From positions 1,938,289 to 2,002,288 of the forward strand of contig VFFE01007486.1 of assembly GCA_008921705.1 (NCBI GenBank): 64,000 bases of DNA, read 5' to 3'. The notes beneath the pieces are model-generated. The model searched no databases. It saw only the letters and a list, made by a program, of their open reading frames with translations, and was not told the origin of the DNA. The position numbers and the translations under genes were made by a program. The DNA comes from Burhinus oedicnemus. Lineage: Eukaryota > Chordata > Aves > Charadriiformes > Burhinidae. Shown piece by piece: positions 51,534 through 63,046 of the stretch. Each line of letters starts with the position of its first letter. Positions within the stretch are counted from its first letter, which is position 1.

Positions 51534-54500
51534 ATAAGGGAGCATTCAGAGTGCTGGTGCTTTGAATGAATTCTGGCATGAGTAATTACATCCTACCATA
51601 TCTAAATATCAATTAGATGTGGTCTTTTCTTATTCGTTTCCTGTTCCACGTTGCTGGGTTGTGCTCCTGTGCCCTGTTGAACAGTAGCCACATTCACCCT
51701 AAAGTTGGCAACATTTTTGTGGCACACAAAGTGATATCTTTATGTCTCAAGGAAGATTCTCTGGATGCTTCCACAGACACTGGTTTTGCTCTGGGGCAGC
51801 TTGAGTAGCGTTGTTTTGGCTTACAGCAGCGTAAGTGTATGTAGGGATTATCATACAATAATAACTATATAAATATCAAATTATTAATAATATTTGATAC
51901 TGTGGATAGTTGATGGATATAAAGCTGAATCCTGTGAGGCAGAGATTTAACTACTGGAACAATATAAAATTCACTACAATACTAAAACCCCCCTATCTTA
52001 GAATTAGTATTTACCCTCTTAGGTTTTTTCCTCGAGTTCATCAGGATGAATTGTGAATATGGACTTTCCACTTCAATTAATTTACAGAACATTAGGCCCC
52101 TGGTATTTATACTGTGTGCAGTGGTGTGGTAGCTGAGTTACTGTCAATACCAACTGCTATTCAATTATTCTTTTCATTGGATATCATGCCAAATTTCTTT
52201 GAGGGCAAAATATAAGATTCAGTGACCAAAAAAAATCATTTATTTATGAGGGACATGGTTGACAGCCCACGAGTAGTGAGGAAATCAAATTCTTTTCATT
52301 TGCTGGCAAGCCCACTTCAGCAACTCAGCAGAAAGAAAAGAAGATGGGAAGAGGACTATTTCAGTTTGACTTTGATGGCTTTTTGATATCCTGAGCCCTT
52401 TAAACTCCAGGCCAAATAAAAATCCAAGGTACCTGGTACCTGGTAACATCATGCCCTTTATTTGTGGGGATGTAGGGCCTGATACCACTGTGCTGAAGAA
52501 AATAAGGAGGTTTCCAGATGGCTCTAAAGGAAGCTGGATGTGATACTTAAGTGTCTCACAGTCTTGCTTTATCTGGACTTTGGTCCTTAAGAGTCATTTT
52601 TGTGTATGAATCACAGATTTGGTTTCCGCTGATGGGTATCTGCTCAGCATCTTTCAGATAGTGCGTCTGTAGAATGGAGCTGATCTTGAGACCTATAGCA
52701 TGAGCAAAAAATTCCTTAGTTATACTGAGACTGGCCTCAGCTTTCAAAATTAAATTGGGCAATATTTGTGTAAACATTTGGTCCCTCCTTGCTGCGGCTA
52801 CTCACCAAGGTGATCTGCAGTGGAAGATTAGGGCCTTGGTTTATAAAATTGCAACTTTGAAGTAACACTTTATGTTTGTGAAATCAGATAAAGGGTCACT
52901 GGCCTACCTGTTTTATAGAAGTGGAAGGTTTCTTAGCTTAGACATCACCAAACATTCCCAAAAGACAGAATCAGATCCAACAAGAAATTAAGGTTACAGC
53001 TGAAAGATCAGCTATTTCCCAGGGAGTAAGACAAGCCTTGATCTTTTTGCTCAGTAATCTTTTAATGGGCAAAAGAAACATTGTTTCTTTTCCTGTCAGG
53101 TAATTTATATCCAGGATTCAAAAGAGGGAGTAGTGACCAGGTGACCTTGTCTTGCATAAAGCAGAGCTTCAAACAGAGCTAAACCGTTTCTAGTGAGCCT
53201 GGCTGATCTTTTGACAATACTCCTGTATTGCTTTGGGATGCCCACAGTCCCCAGGCACAGATTTGTTCTGCATTCTAATTGGAAATGCCTTGGAAAGGTG
53301 ACAATACGAGAGATTTATAACTAATTGCAATGATTAAAGTGTTAATTCTGTAATATCTCACTAACATATACCATTTCCATGTTTCTATCTAGTAAGCAAG
53401 ATAAATCTGTGAACAAGGACTTCAGTGCACATCAGTCTTGTTGACTAAACATCACACATTGAGAGTTTGCCATTATGGGAAGAAAATTACTTAGTAGAAT
53501 AATGGTTTTGAAAGTTGCCTACAGGGCTGGCATCCTTCAGATTAATATATTTGTTTCAGATAAATTAAAATAGGGCTTCATATTATGAAATCAGGGCTAG
53601 GTGCACTAATGGTGACAATCTGTATATGCAATCCATAGAGGCTCTTAATTTTGGACACCAACGAGAGATGTGCATGGCAGTTGTGGACGAATGTTTGTAC
53701 GCAGCCTGTACATACATAGTATTTCCACTCACCTAATTCACACATGGGCATGTTTGAAAATAAACCCATATATCATTTTCCTTCTCTTAGCAGAATTATA
53801 ATGACTTTCATACATATTTTCCAAATGCCACTGTAGCCCAGTTGCACTGGAAGACAGATCAGTATTCAAACTGTCAACAAAGAAGACTGATGTTGGTCAT
53901 AAGTCCCTATTATCTGAAAGATTTGACATGGACTTGAGTTGGGATACAGCTTTGATCGATGCTACTTAACTGTATCATCACCTGATGGCTCAGCTACACA
54001 TGACAGAGTGGAGATCAAATTATGCTGACAAGTACCTATAAATGTGGGTGCTAATTGTGATGCTACAGTGATAAACAAAGCGTCAGCTCTGGATGACACA
54101 TTATTAGATGTAATTAAGTACAGCACTGAGTCCAGCTGTACCAGTGCAGCTATGATTGTGTCAGAGCTTTGAACCGCACATACTGCACAGTGCTAAGAAA
54201 GAGGTTAGCTGTATGATATACCTCCTAAGGTTATCTTCCGCCCTAGCAATTCGACTTGATTAATGAGCTACTGACATTTTATTAGATTATTATGCATCAC
54301 CACTGCTCAAGCACCCCCTAAAATTTCGTATGGTGATTTCTAGGCTTATCGTTTTCTTACAAGTCAGTACTTTTGAGAGCAGGTTGTGCTGTATTACGGC
54401 TGGCTGACTCATAAAATCACATGGCACATGAAGATCTGAACTTTTTGAGTATTTTTCACACTGTAATGAAATTAAAGTCTTTGAAATCAGCAAGAGACAC

Positions 54501-54883
54501 ATGCTGACACTCTAGGATGGCCAGAAGTGGGGTATGGAGTGGCCATGGAGTTGTGGGAGAGCACAGTCCTTGCAGCTGCTCTGCCTTACCGGGAGCAGAA
54601 TCCCAAACTCCAGGTGAGCATCCTTATTCCCACAATATATCACTGAGTATCTTAGCTCAAATTATAATGCAGGTTTCACTTCTTCCCTGTCTTCTCCGGA
54701 CTGGACAGCAGTGACTCTCAAGAGGCTATTACATATTGCTGTTGATGATACAGGTAGCCAGTACAGCAGAAGGATGTTGACAGTCCTTCCTCTACTGCTT
54801 AAATTATCAAAAAATGAGCTTGTGACTGTCCTAGTCCTAAAACTGCTTTATTTTGGTTTTAGTTTGAAACTAAGTATCAAATA

Positions 54884-55672
54884 TACTCATGAAGTTCAAC
54901 AAGGCCAAGTGCGAGGTCCTGCACATGGTTTGAGGCAATCCCAAGCACAAATACAGGCTGGGCAGAGAATGGATGGAGAGCAGCCCTGAGGAGAAGGACT
55001 TGGGGTTGTTGGTGGATGAGAAGCTCAACATGAGCCAGCAATGTGCACTTGCAGCCCAAAAAATCAAATGCATCCTGGGCTGCATCAAAAGAAGTGTGGC
55101 CAGCAGGTCAAGGGACATGATTTTGCCCCTCTACTCCACTCTTGTGAGACTCCACCTGGAGTACTGCACCCAGTTCTGGGGCCCCCAACGTAAGAAGGAC
55201 ATGGACCTTGGGACTGAGTCCAAAGGAGGGCCACAAAGATGATTAGAGGGCTGGAGCACCTCTCCTGTGAAGACAGGCTGAGAGAGTCTGGGTTGTTCAG
55301 CCTGGAGAAGAGAAGGCTCCAGGGAGACCTTATAGCAGCCTTCCAGTCCTAAAGGGGGCCCACAGGAAAGATGGTGAGGGACCCTTTATCAGGGAGTGTA
55401 GCGATAGGACAAGGATTAGTGGTTTTAAACTGGAAGAGAGTAGCTTTAGATTGGATCTCAGAAAGAATTTCTTTACTCTGAGGATGGTGAGGCACTGGAA
55501 CAGGCTGCCCAGAGAAGCTGTGGAGGCCCCATCCCTGGAAGTGTTCAACGCCAGGTTGGATGGGGCTTGGAGTAACCTGGTCTAGTGGAAGTTGTCCCTG
55601 CCCATGGCAGGGGGATTGCAACTAGGTGATCTTTAAGGTCCCTTCCAACCCAAACCATTCTACGATTCTATA
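54884..55672 (+). repeat. CR1 LINE, 5'-truncated, plus strand
   Basis: It starts near 'gaagttcaacaaggccaagt' and ends at the usual CR1 terminus ('cattctacgattctataa'). The plus strand carries the C-terminal pol region as a broken frame: 54973-55242 encodes [13 protein letters not shown] and [18 protein letters not shown] and is then shifted. The FADD box is absent, so this copy starts after it. A short GAAT/TGAA array (55691-55717) follows the 3' end. Confidence 0.95.
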
Positions 55673-55690
55673 AATATAACCATTATGATA

Positions 55691-55717
55691 TGAATGAATT
55701 AATGAATGAATGAATGT
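55691..55717 (+). repeat. (TGAA)n-like microsatellite after CR1 3' end
   Basis: About six imperfect tetranucleotide units ('aatgaatgaatgaatg') directly downstream of the CR1 terminus. Confidence 0.85.
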
Positions 55718-57485
55718 GAATTCTCTTTGTCTAACTCTACTTAGCAACTCCATTAACTGCCATCTTTTTTCATCAGATTGTGCTTCTAAGGCTAAAGCAT
55801 GTCGGGTGCCTGGAAGCATTTCTGTTTTCAGTGAGAACCTCTGTTAACATGACACAATCCCTTTAAAATGCAGACATGCACTCAGCAAATTTGATAAGCC
55901 CTGAGATGAATTTAGATGCACAAAGATGGTGAAGCAGTCTAATCCTTCCTACAGAAGAGAATGTTTAAACAAATTTATTTCATTCATTGGAACACCTGGG
56001 CAAGCTTATTTAATATAGTCTTTGCATTTAATTATCTCCACTGTAGGGGCACTTGCCATATTTCAAAATATGATTATTTTCTTTTGTATTAATTATTGTA
56101 AGATCCTCAAAGGAAACCTGGAGAGAAACTAAAAAAAAAAAAAAGGGCTCTTAATTAACCTGACCCACCAGAAGTCATCTTTTGGAATATGGAAGATGGG
56201 ATATGGGACTGAAAATAAATAGTACTTTAAAAATCAGACTCTCTACATGAATAATGAAGAATAGCTGTTAAAACCTGAAAAGAATTCTGTATGAATGAAT
56301 TGTTGCTAGGCATTAATATCAGAAAGGCACACTTACACATTAAACTGGAGAAAAGACAAAAATAGAAAAATAATTCTGTGAAGAACTCAATATGGTCAAA
56401 ATTATCGGCAGAAGTCAAGGAAGTGTAAAATTATGATATACCCAGAGAACAATACAGCCCAGAGTCAGCATCTCAGTTCTTTTCTTCTCTCCTTTTGCTC
56501 TTGTGGGGTCGGCATAAACAAAGCTATTCCTTTTGGGAAGAATTTATTCCCCAATATATTTCTGGCAAGCAATTTTACCAAGAGTGCTCTCACTGCACAA
56601 TCCAATTACCCTTGTACTTGCAAGGGGGAATACTGTATACGAAAATAGGAGACCCTGTTCTCCCCACCACAACTGCAACAGCAATATGAACAGGGTTTGG
56701 ATGGTTTTTTTCTAGATAGCAAATGTACAGACTATGGCAACTTATGCATGAGTAATTAGATGACTGCTTTTTTGCAGCATCAGTACTACATGAAGGATAT
56801 TTGCAACATGGGTTTGCACAGGATGAATGTAATTGTATGTATGATCTAAAAGTTGCTTTGGTTGCCTAGGTACAAGCAAGAGGGGAATTGTGCCCATTTT
56901 AGGCAATTGTTTAGTATTGCACTTCTAGGCTTCTCCTGTTTAATCATTTAACATGTTACTTTGCTCCTTGAAAGGCTAAATACAGTCTCGCAAAGATCAC
57001 ATTGTATGTGCCTTAATCTTTGCAAGAAGCCAGACAGCACCTCAGATCACTAACAGATTTGCCTTGTATTTTACTCCTTATAGGAAATGTATGTTCCACA
57101 GTGTAGGTGTGAAAAGGGATCAAAGCCACTTTTCCAACAGAAGTGTTTTTGCCTTTTATTCTATCAAGCAATTACACAAATTTTAATTTCCAGTCAAAGT
57201 GAATTCTGTTACCAGATCATACTACTGCTTCATCTAGTCAACAAATTAAGCTGGTTTATGCCACTGCAAAACTAATTCAAAGTCAGATCTCACTGTTGAA
57301 GACAGACTTGTTTTTTCCTTAGTTTTTCAAAAGGGATGAGGTTATTTCACTTTTCTGTAGACGCTTTGCATAGGTGTTTATACTATCCTTTGATTGCTAT
57401 TGGTCGATCAAACTCATCTGACGAACTTCCCTTGGGCTCAGTCTTGGCACCGAAAGTGTGTGCCTTCTCTGGGAAACATTTAAAA
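55718..57485. other. Gene-free interval between two CR1 copies
   Basis: AT-rich DNA with a poly-A run (about 56130-56145). No coding or RNA gene is recognisable. Confidence 0.6.
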
Positions 57486-57487
57486 CC

Positions 57488-57825
57488 ACAGAATCATAGA
57501 ATGGTTTGGGTTGGAAGGGACCTTAAAGATCACCTAGTTGCAATCCCCCTGCCATGGGCAGGGACAACTTCCACTAGACCAGGTTACTCCAAGCCCCATC
57601 CAACTGGCCTTGAACACTTCCAGGGATGGGGCCTCCACAGCTTCTCTGGGCAGCCTGTTCCAGTGCCTCACCACCTTCAGAGTAAAGAATTTCTTCCTAA
57701 TATCTAACCTAAATCTACCCTCTTCCAGTTTAAAACCACTACCCCTCATCCTATCGCTACACTCCCTGATAAAGTGTCCCTCTTCACCTTTTCTGTAGGC
57801 CTCCTTTAAGTACTAAAAGGCATCC
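57488..57825 (-). repeat. CR1 LINE 3' end fragment, minus strand
   Basis: It begins 'cagaatcatagaatggtttg' and shows the CR1 3' terminal region through 'ctcctttaagtactaaaagg'. The minus strand encodes the closing [16 protein letters not shown] and [16 protein letters not shown] peptides (57749-57534). It is very similar to the copy at 54884-55672, including 'ccccctgccatgggcaggga', so both probably belong to the same subfamily. The orientation is opposite. Confidence 0.95.
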
Positions 57826-57829
57826 TTGT

Positions 57830-58180
57830 GAAAGATGGGAAATAATGGGGGGGTAAATGTTTTCTGACCGTCTATGTTTGTGTTCTTGCAACTGAAGATA
57901 TTTTCACAACTGAACTGAACTATATTGCTATTTTATTTGTCACAGAATTGTATTCAAGCCATTCCCAGAGATGGCACGCCGGATGAGGCGGCAGCAGGAA
58001 ACCCATATTCCTCCCGCTTTCCCACATGCAGGGCGGCAGTCAGTTCAGCACGCCAGTCCCCTCTCTCAAATCACCCTTAAATATTGCGTCACGATATTCA
58101 CATCTTACGGTGACTTTAAACATGAAAGCAAATAGAAACTAGAGATTCTGGCAAAGAGGGAGGGAGGTGAGTTACATGGC
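57830..58180. other. Short intergenic stretch before second CpG island
   Basis: No feature is recognised between the CR1 fragment and the rise in GC content near 58180. Confidence 0.6.
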
Positions 58181-58547
58181 AAGAGCGGCGCCATCCTGGA
58201 AACGGATGGAAGGGCCAACAAACAGCCTGGCCCGCTGCCGGGCTCGGTGTGCAGGTGGACCCTTTGGCCTGCGTCCAGGTCAGCCCCGGTAAATGACTAC
58301 CCCGTGGCTGCTCCTCTGCCTGCGGTGGGCTCGGGGCCAGGCTGCGGCCCACAGACACCGCCGCCCCCCAGGCCCGCTTTACTTCAGCCACCGCGGCCCA
58401 GTCCCGCCGGCAGCCTGGCGGGAGGCCGGTGCCGCCGGCCCTGCCCGCTAGCTGTCACGGACCCCCGGGTGGGGCTTCCACCCACCCTCACACGCCGCGG
58501 GGGGCGGCGAGGCGAGGCGGGGGGAGGCCGGCGCTGGAGCGGGGGTG

Positions 58548-58567
58548 AGGAGGAGGAGGAGGAGGAG
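58548..58567 (+). repeat. (AGG)n triplet array
   Basis: About seven AGG units in the GC-rich region upstream of the start codon at 58719. They are pure purine on the plus strand. Confidence 0.85.
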
Positions 58568-58718
58568 TGGAAAAGAACGGAGAGGGGAAAAGCGAGGGGG
58601 GCGTGAAGGAGCGGAGGGTGAAAGGGGAGTGAGCGGAGAGGAGGCGGCCGCGGGAGCGGAGCGGGACGGCAGCGAGCTGCCCGAGCCAGCGGCTGCCGGC
58701 GGGCGAGGCGCCCGGGCC

Positions 58719-58953
58719 ATGGCGCGGCGGGACGGCGGCGGCCGGGGGTTGCCCCGCCTGCTGCTCTGGCTGGCGCTGTGGGAGCTGTGGCGAGGCGGCG
58801 AGGCTGGCGCCCTGCCCGCCGGCGGGGCGGCCCTGCCCTTCGGCGCGGGCCCGCCGGCGGCCTGCAGCCCGCGCTGCCAGCACGGCGGGCTCTGCCTCGG
58901 CAACGGCACCTGCCTCTGCTCCAAGGGCTACGAGGGCGAGCGCTGCCAGCACG
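58719..58953 (+). CDS. EGF-repeat gene coding exon 1: signal peptide and EGF-like domain 1
   Basis: 78 codons plus one base, inside the CpG island. The donor is CACG/GTAACG at 58954. The domain reads CSPRCQHGGLCLGNGTCLC and then SKGYEGERC, with the correct six-cysteine pattern and the Gly-Tyr/aromatic segment before the last Cys. Frame continuation past the donor loses all family resemblance, which supports the exon end. Confidence 0.88.
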
Positions 58954-61900
58954 GTAACGGCCCGGCCTGGCACGGCGCTCGGGGGTGCCGGTGCGGGTGT
59001 GGTGGGGTCCGTCGGCGGGGAGCCGCCGTGGGGCGATGGCGGGCGGGCAGAGGCCGCTCGGCGCCTCGCGTCGCCGCGGGGAAAGGTGAGAAGCGGCGCG
59101 AGCAGGGCCGCGCCCGGCGGCCGGCCCCCAGGCCGCCCCGAGAGGGCGGGGACGCCCCGCCAGGCTTCGGCTGCCGGCGGCTGTGGGGACGTCCGTGATG
59201 GTCCTTGGGGACGTGTCTTGGCCTGGGCAGGGCTGGGCACGAGTACCCGTGTGTAAGCCCTGGGAGCTGTCGGCCTTCCTGTAAGCAATCCCTCCGGGAA
59301 GGTCTGAGGAGCTCGGGGCTGGGTATGGTGTGAGGCGGTGGTGGTTGGATGCCGGGGAGGATGCAGGTAAGCTGGGGTGGAAGAAGAGGGGTAGAGGCAC
59401 CCGGGTTCTGGTGACGCGAGGCAATGACAGCAAAGTGGTAGAGCACAACCAAGAGCCAGCTCCTTTGTGAAGAAGCTCACGTAGGTGAGTAGACCCAGGC
59501 GGTGGAAATGGCCGTGTGGTCAGTTTTATCATTTGAACATTGGCTTACTGGATAGGCTTCTGCATCAGCTTCCTTTTATCATTTTGTCTGTGCGTGTTTA
59601 AATACTTGCCTGGGTAAGGAACGGTGCTTTTAGAGGCCTGACACCTTTCTGAGCCTGACCCACGGAATCATTCGTACATCCCATTTCCATGGTGGGAGGT
59701 GTAAAGCTAGGGTGAGCTGAAGTTTGTTCCTGTTGGTTTCCCAGGGGAGACAAAGTATTATTGAAAATGTTGCCCAATATGCAAAAGTATACACTGGTGA
59801 GAAGAGTTTCAGTTTAAACCCTGTTTAATGTAACATGCCCAGTTCCTAATTCCATTCTTCAAAAGTTTAACCATTAGCATTGTGGCTAATAATTGCTAAA
59901 ACCCACTCCCTATCAGGAGAAGTTCTTTTGCGTTACATCTCATCCTGTGAAGAGGTAATATAATTTGTATGGTATTCATTTTAGTTCTCAATGTCCTTCA
60001 TCTAAGATGTGAGTTTTTTAAACTGAAATGGGATGCTGAAAATTTCATTCAGCACTGTAATTGTTCATGGAGCATTTTATTTAGAAGTTAAGGCTAGCAG
60101 GTGGTGACAAATGATGTATAGCTAATGTGCTGCGTATGGGGGATGAATAACTCTGCAGTTTGCACTGTTCCAAACAACTGTTGGGTCCTAGACATTTTTG
60201 GGTTTAGGGAAGGTGTGAAAGATTGTCAGAGATGCAGATCCATTTTTGAACTAGACAGGTGAACTGTCTGGTATTAAGGGAGCCACTGAATGCTTGCTCT
60301 GATAAGGTCATCAATGCAGAAAAAGTTTGGATAAATGGAAGTTTCATCTCTTGTTCTGTCAAGAAAACTGACTGGGAAAAGCTAACTTTTTTCTTTCTCC
60401 TTCTCACCAAACACATACAAATGAAGTATGGGACATGTCTGTCTGTCCGACTGGGAGGGGGCAGGGGTGTTTTTCAGTTTTGCACTGTGCGTTTTACTTC
60501 AAGTGCCATGTTCTTGAAATAGTGGGGTAAAAAAAAGTATTTGTGATACCTTTAGCCTTTTCTGGCTATTGAGATGGTTCAGAGGGGAAGGAGAAGAATC
60601 TGTTCTGTAATTAACAAAAGTTGAAGTGAATTTCATTACAGTTAAAGGCAGTTTGGAAAAAGTTATACTTGCTCTAGTTTTAAGTAGGTGATCTTCAAAC
60701 TCATTTGAATTTGGGATTAGAAGCTAAATGGATCTAACTATATATGCAGATGCTATGTTCAGTATAGGTTTTGGAATGCCCTAGCCTGTGGGATTGCAAA
60801 ACATGGATGTAACAGAGGGAAAAAGTTGGGCAGGACTTTTTCTAGGACAGGTTCTCTCTAGTTGGGTGGGTTGCTCAGAAAAGAGTTTTTCCTGCTTAGC
60901 CTCCTTGCTCAAAGTGGGATCGCAATGACACGAGTCAAGTGTAGAGTAGTTCTGGTGGACTCAACTGTAATACCTGTGAGCAATCCTAAGAGGTCTCTGA
61001 ACACAAGTGTATTGTAAAATTCTTCCGGGTGTTTTCAGCATAACCTTTATTCCGGTGAGGCCACTGGTAGCATGTTGTGCTGTGAAGCCACAGGTCAGAT
61101 CCCTCCCATTCACTGGAGATACAGTCTTGCTTATTCTTAAAAGTCTGAGAGGAGTTGCAGATGTTTTGGCAAAGGGTAAACCAAGCGTAAGGAAAAGAAA
61201 TACAGTTCGGAGGCCGTGGATTTCAGAAAAATATTTAATTCTTTCACATAGCCCCTGCCCTTTATTGAAATCCCTGCTTTATAAAAGGTATGTGCCTGAT
61301 GGAACGTCTTTCTTCAGCTCTCTCCTACAAATGTATGTTTTGCTTGGGAGAGTATCCAGCAGTCCAAATGGTAAAAGTTAGCAGATGAGAACAGTGGAAT
61401 AGGATCCCAGTACTGTATAATGCATGGAACTAACCTTTTGGGATCTCATTGCTATTCTCTTGGGGGGGGTTGTTGTGGGGTTTTTTTTCCTGTTTCATGC
61501 CAGTGCTTCCCATTTGTGACGCTTTCTTTGTGCAAGTGGTATCAAATTTAAGTATTAGGTCTTCATGGCACGGTGGCTGTCTTACTCTGTGTATGTGACT
61601 TCACAGTTACATTCAGATACTACTGCCGTATTAGTGTCTTTTAGCATAAATAGGTAAAGTAAACTTTATAAAACTATGTGAAATAACACAGAAATAAAGT
61701 TTTTCTTAAATTGAGAGCTCTTGTGTGACATTTCCAATGAACTGAAAGCATCTGATAAAACAGTTACGCAGAGCTGAGTGCTGAATTGTTCTTTCATACG
61801 TGTCTATGTCCTTTATTTGCAGGCAAATACTCGTTCTGCAGATACTAATGTGAAAAATCCTCTAATCTTCAATTGGATTGCTTGAGAGTGCAATAACTGT

Positions 61901-63046
61901 ATGAGGGCAAAATCAGCGTGGTGTTATTCACTACTCATCTTTTCCCTTCCCTCTGTTTCAGAATTGTCACCCATCCAGTCAACGGATAAAGCAATGTGAT
62001 GTAGAGAACTCATCTCACACCTGCAGTTAATTCATATGAGACTCTCTGAAACACATGGGTTTCTAAAATTTATGTGTGAATAAACAAATGTCTTTTCAGA
62101 TACCAGGGCTGATTCAGAAACGATTTATGAGTAGCAAGGAGAGCTATGTGAAGTAATTTATTTTCAGTCTGACTGGATTTACCCAGAATTTTGCAAAATG
62201 AAGATTTTTATTTGTGCCTTATCCAAGCTGTCAGCAATGAAAAAGTTGCAGAATCTGTAATGATCATAGATGCTTTTCTCCCAACAGATAATTACATTTA
62301 TGACAAAGTTACATTTGTCTCAGATGATTTCTAAACACACACTGTACATTTCAGAAAGGTCTCTGAGAGGCCAACTGGGGCAAAAAAAAAAAAAAAAAGA
62401 GGGTGGAGAGGAAGGAAGTGCTGACTTATTTCTGGAGACATTTTAGAGAATAGGCATGATGAAATGGGCACATAGTTTTTCTGGAGAGATATGTAGGAAT
62501 CCAGTAAAGAGTTAAGTCTGATATTACATCTTAAGAATCAGAAGGTGCCACTGAAGCTGCAGCATTTTTTATTAAATCATTTCTTCTTATCACCTCTTTT
62601 CTCACCTGTCATTTCTTGACTTCAGTTATCAAAAGCTTCTTTGGCAATCCAGCTGTGTTCCTTTGTTCCTTTTCAATATGGCTCTCTCTTCTCTCTAGTC
62701 TGTCTAGGGTCCAAAAGCTTCCTTAGTTTTGAGTGGTTAAAAACTTAAAATGGTGGAGTGCCCTCTGTGCAGGGAAACTATTTCACTGGATTGGGAGTGT
62801 GGGATGGTAGAGCAAATATATCTTAGGAAATGTGAAGACAAACTGAGTGCTCAGAGACTAAAATAAAGCAAATTTCTTATGTGCTTAAGTAGTAATTTCA
62901 GTAAGCTTCACCAGTATTTATCCAAGATTTGTTTGTTGTCTGTCTTACAGCAACATGTTACCCAAAATGCAAAAATGGTGGGGAGTGCCTCAGACCTGGA
63001 AAATGCAGATGTCCACCTGGCTATGGGGGTAGATACTGTCATAAAG
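58719..63046 (+). CDS. Secreted protein with tandem EGF-like domains, 5' part (two coding exons seen; runs off right edge)
   Basis: Visible coding exons are 58719-58953 and 62951-63046, joined in phase 1. They give 110 complete codons. The start is the ATG in 'gggccatggc', a strong context; the open frame upstream of it has no other ATG. Residues 13-24 (LPRLLLWLALWELW region) form the hydrophobic core of a signal peptide, with likely cleavage near A29-G30. A short linker follows, then EGF-like domain 1 (six Cys: 49, 53, 59, 65, 67, 76; sequon N62) and EGF-like domain 2 (Cys 81, 85, 91, 97, 99, 108). Both are the short 32-residue type with CxxxC-x5-C spacing, as in WIF1 and the C-terminal array of VWDE. 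No WIF or VWD domain precedes them, so it is neither protein's normal N-terminus. I cannot name the gene. A secreted or extracellular role is inferred from signal peptide and EGF modules only. Confidence 0.85.
59260..62950 (+). other. Intron 1 of the EGF-repeat gene
   Basis: About 4 kb between the two coding exons, starting at 58954. It holds a T/G tract (61457-61492) and an A run followed by purines (62381-62420). No further EGF exon or other gene is recognised in it. The 124-codon frame at 61007-61381 has no cysteine pattern or known domain. Confidence 0.65.
61457..61492. repeat. T/G-rich simple tract
   Basis: 'ggggggggttgttgtggggt' then T8. Confidence 0.8.
62951..63046 (+). CDS. EGF-repeat gene coding exon 2: EGF-like domain 2
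   Basis: 96 nt, exactly 32 codons, phase 1-1, after acceptor 'ttgtctgtcttacag' and before donor AAAG/GTGAGT. It encodes CYPKCKNGGECLRPGKCRC followed by PPGYGGRYC. One EGF module per symmetric 96-nt phase-1 exon is the building plan of such repeat arrays and allows modules to be added or skipped without frame loss. More such exons probably lie to the right of the window. Confidence 0.9.

Larger units (their letters stand above)
29436..54880. other. Long intergenic region without recognisable genes
   Basis: I found no exon, conserved domain, CpG island or RNA gene in this stretch on either strand. The frames present are short, scattered and without codon bias; the longest are 133 codons (minus, 40359-40760) and 129 codons (minus, 37878-38267). 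It contains simple repeats (listed separately) and a stretch at 53830-54290 that resembles conserved non-coding DNA. Short exons of a diverged gene could be missed by eye. Confidence 0.55.
58190..59260 (+). promoter_or_regulatory. CpG island at the start of the EGF-repeat gene
   Basis: The second strongly CG-rich block of the window, covering the first coding exon of the downstream gene and its upstream region. It includes a GAG/AGG triplet array (58548-58567) in what is probably promoter or 5' UTR. Long minus-strand frames here (for example 58384-59532) are artefacts of base composition. Confidence 0.8.

Noticed and set aside
58719..58953. Assignment of the EGF gene to WIF1 because of the MARR start and similar EGF modules
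   Set aside because: WIF1 has a WIF domain of over 100 residues between signal peptide and EGF repeats. Here EGF domain 1 follows about 20 residues after the signal peptide, in the same exon.
58384..59532. 382-codon minus-strand open frame (and a 330-codon overlap) across the second CpG island
   Set aside because: Proline/arginine/alanine-rich with no domain. Stop-poor GC-rich DNA explains it, and the plus strand has a convincing EGF exon here.
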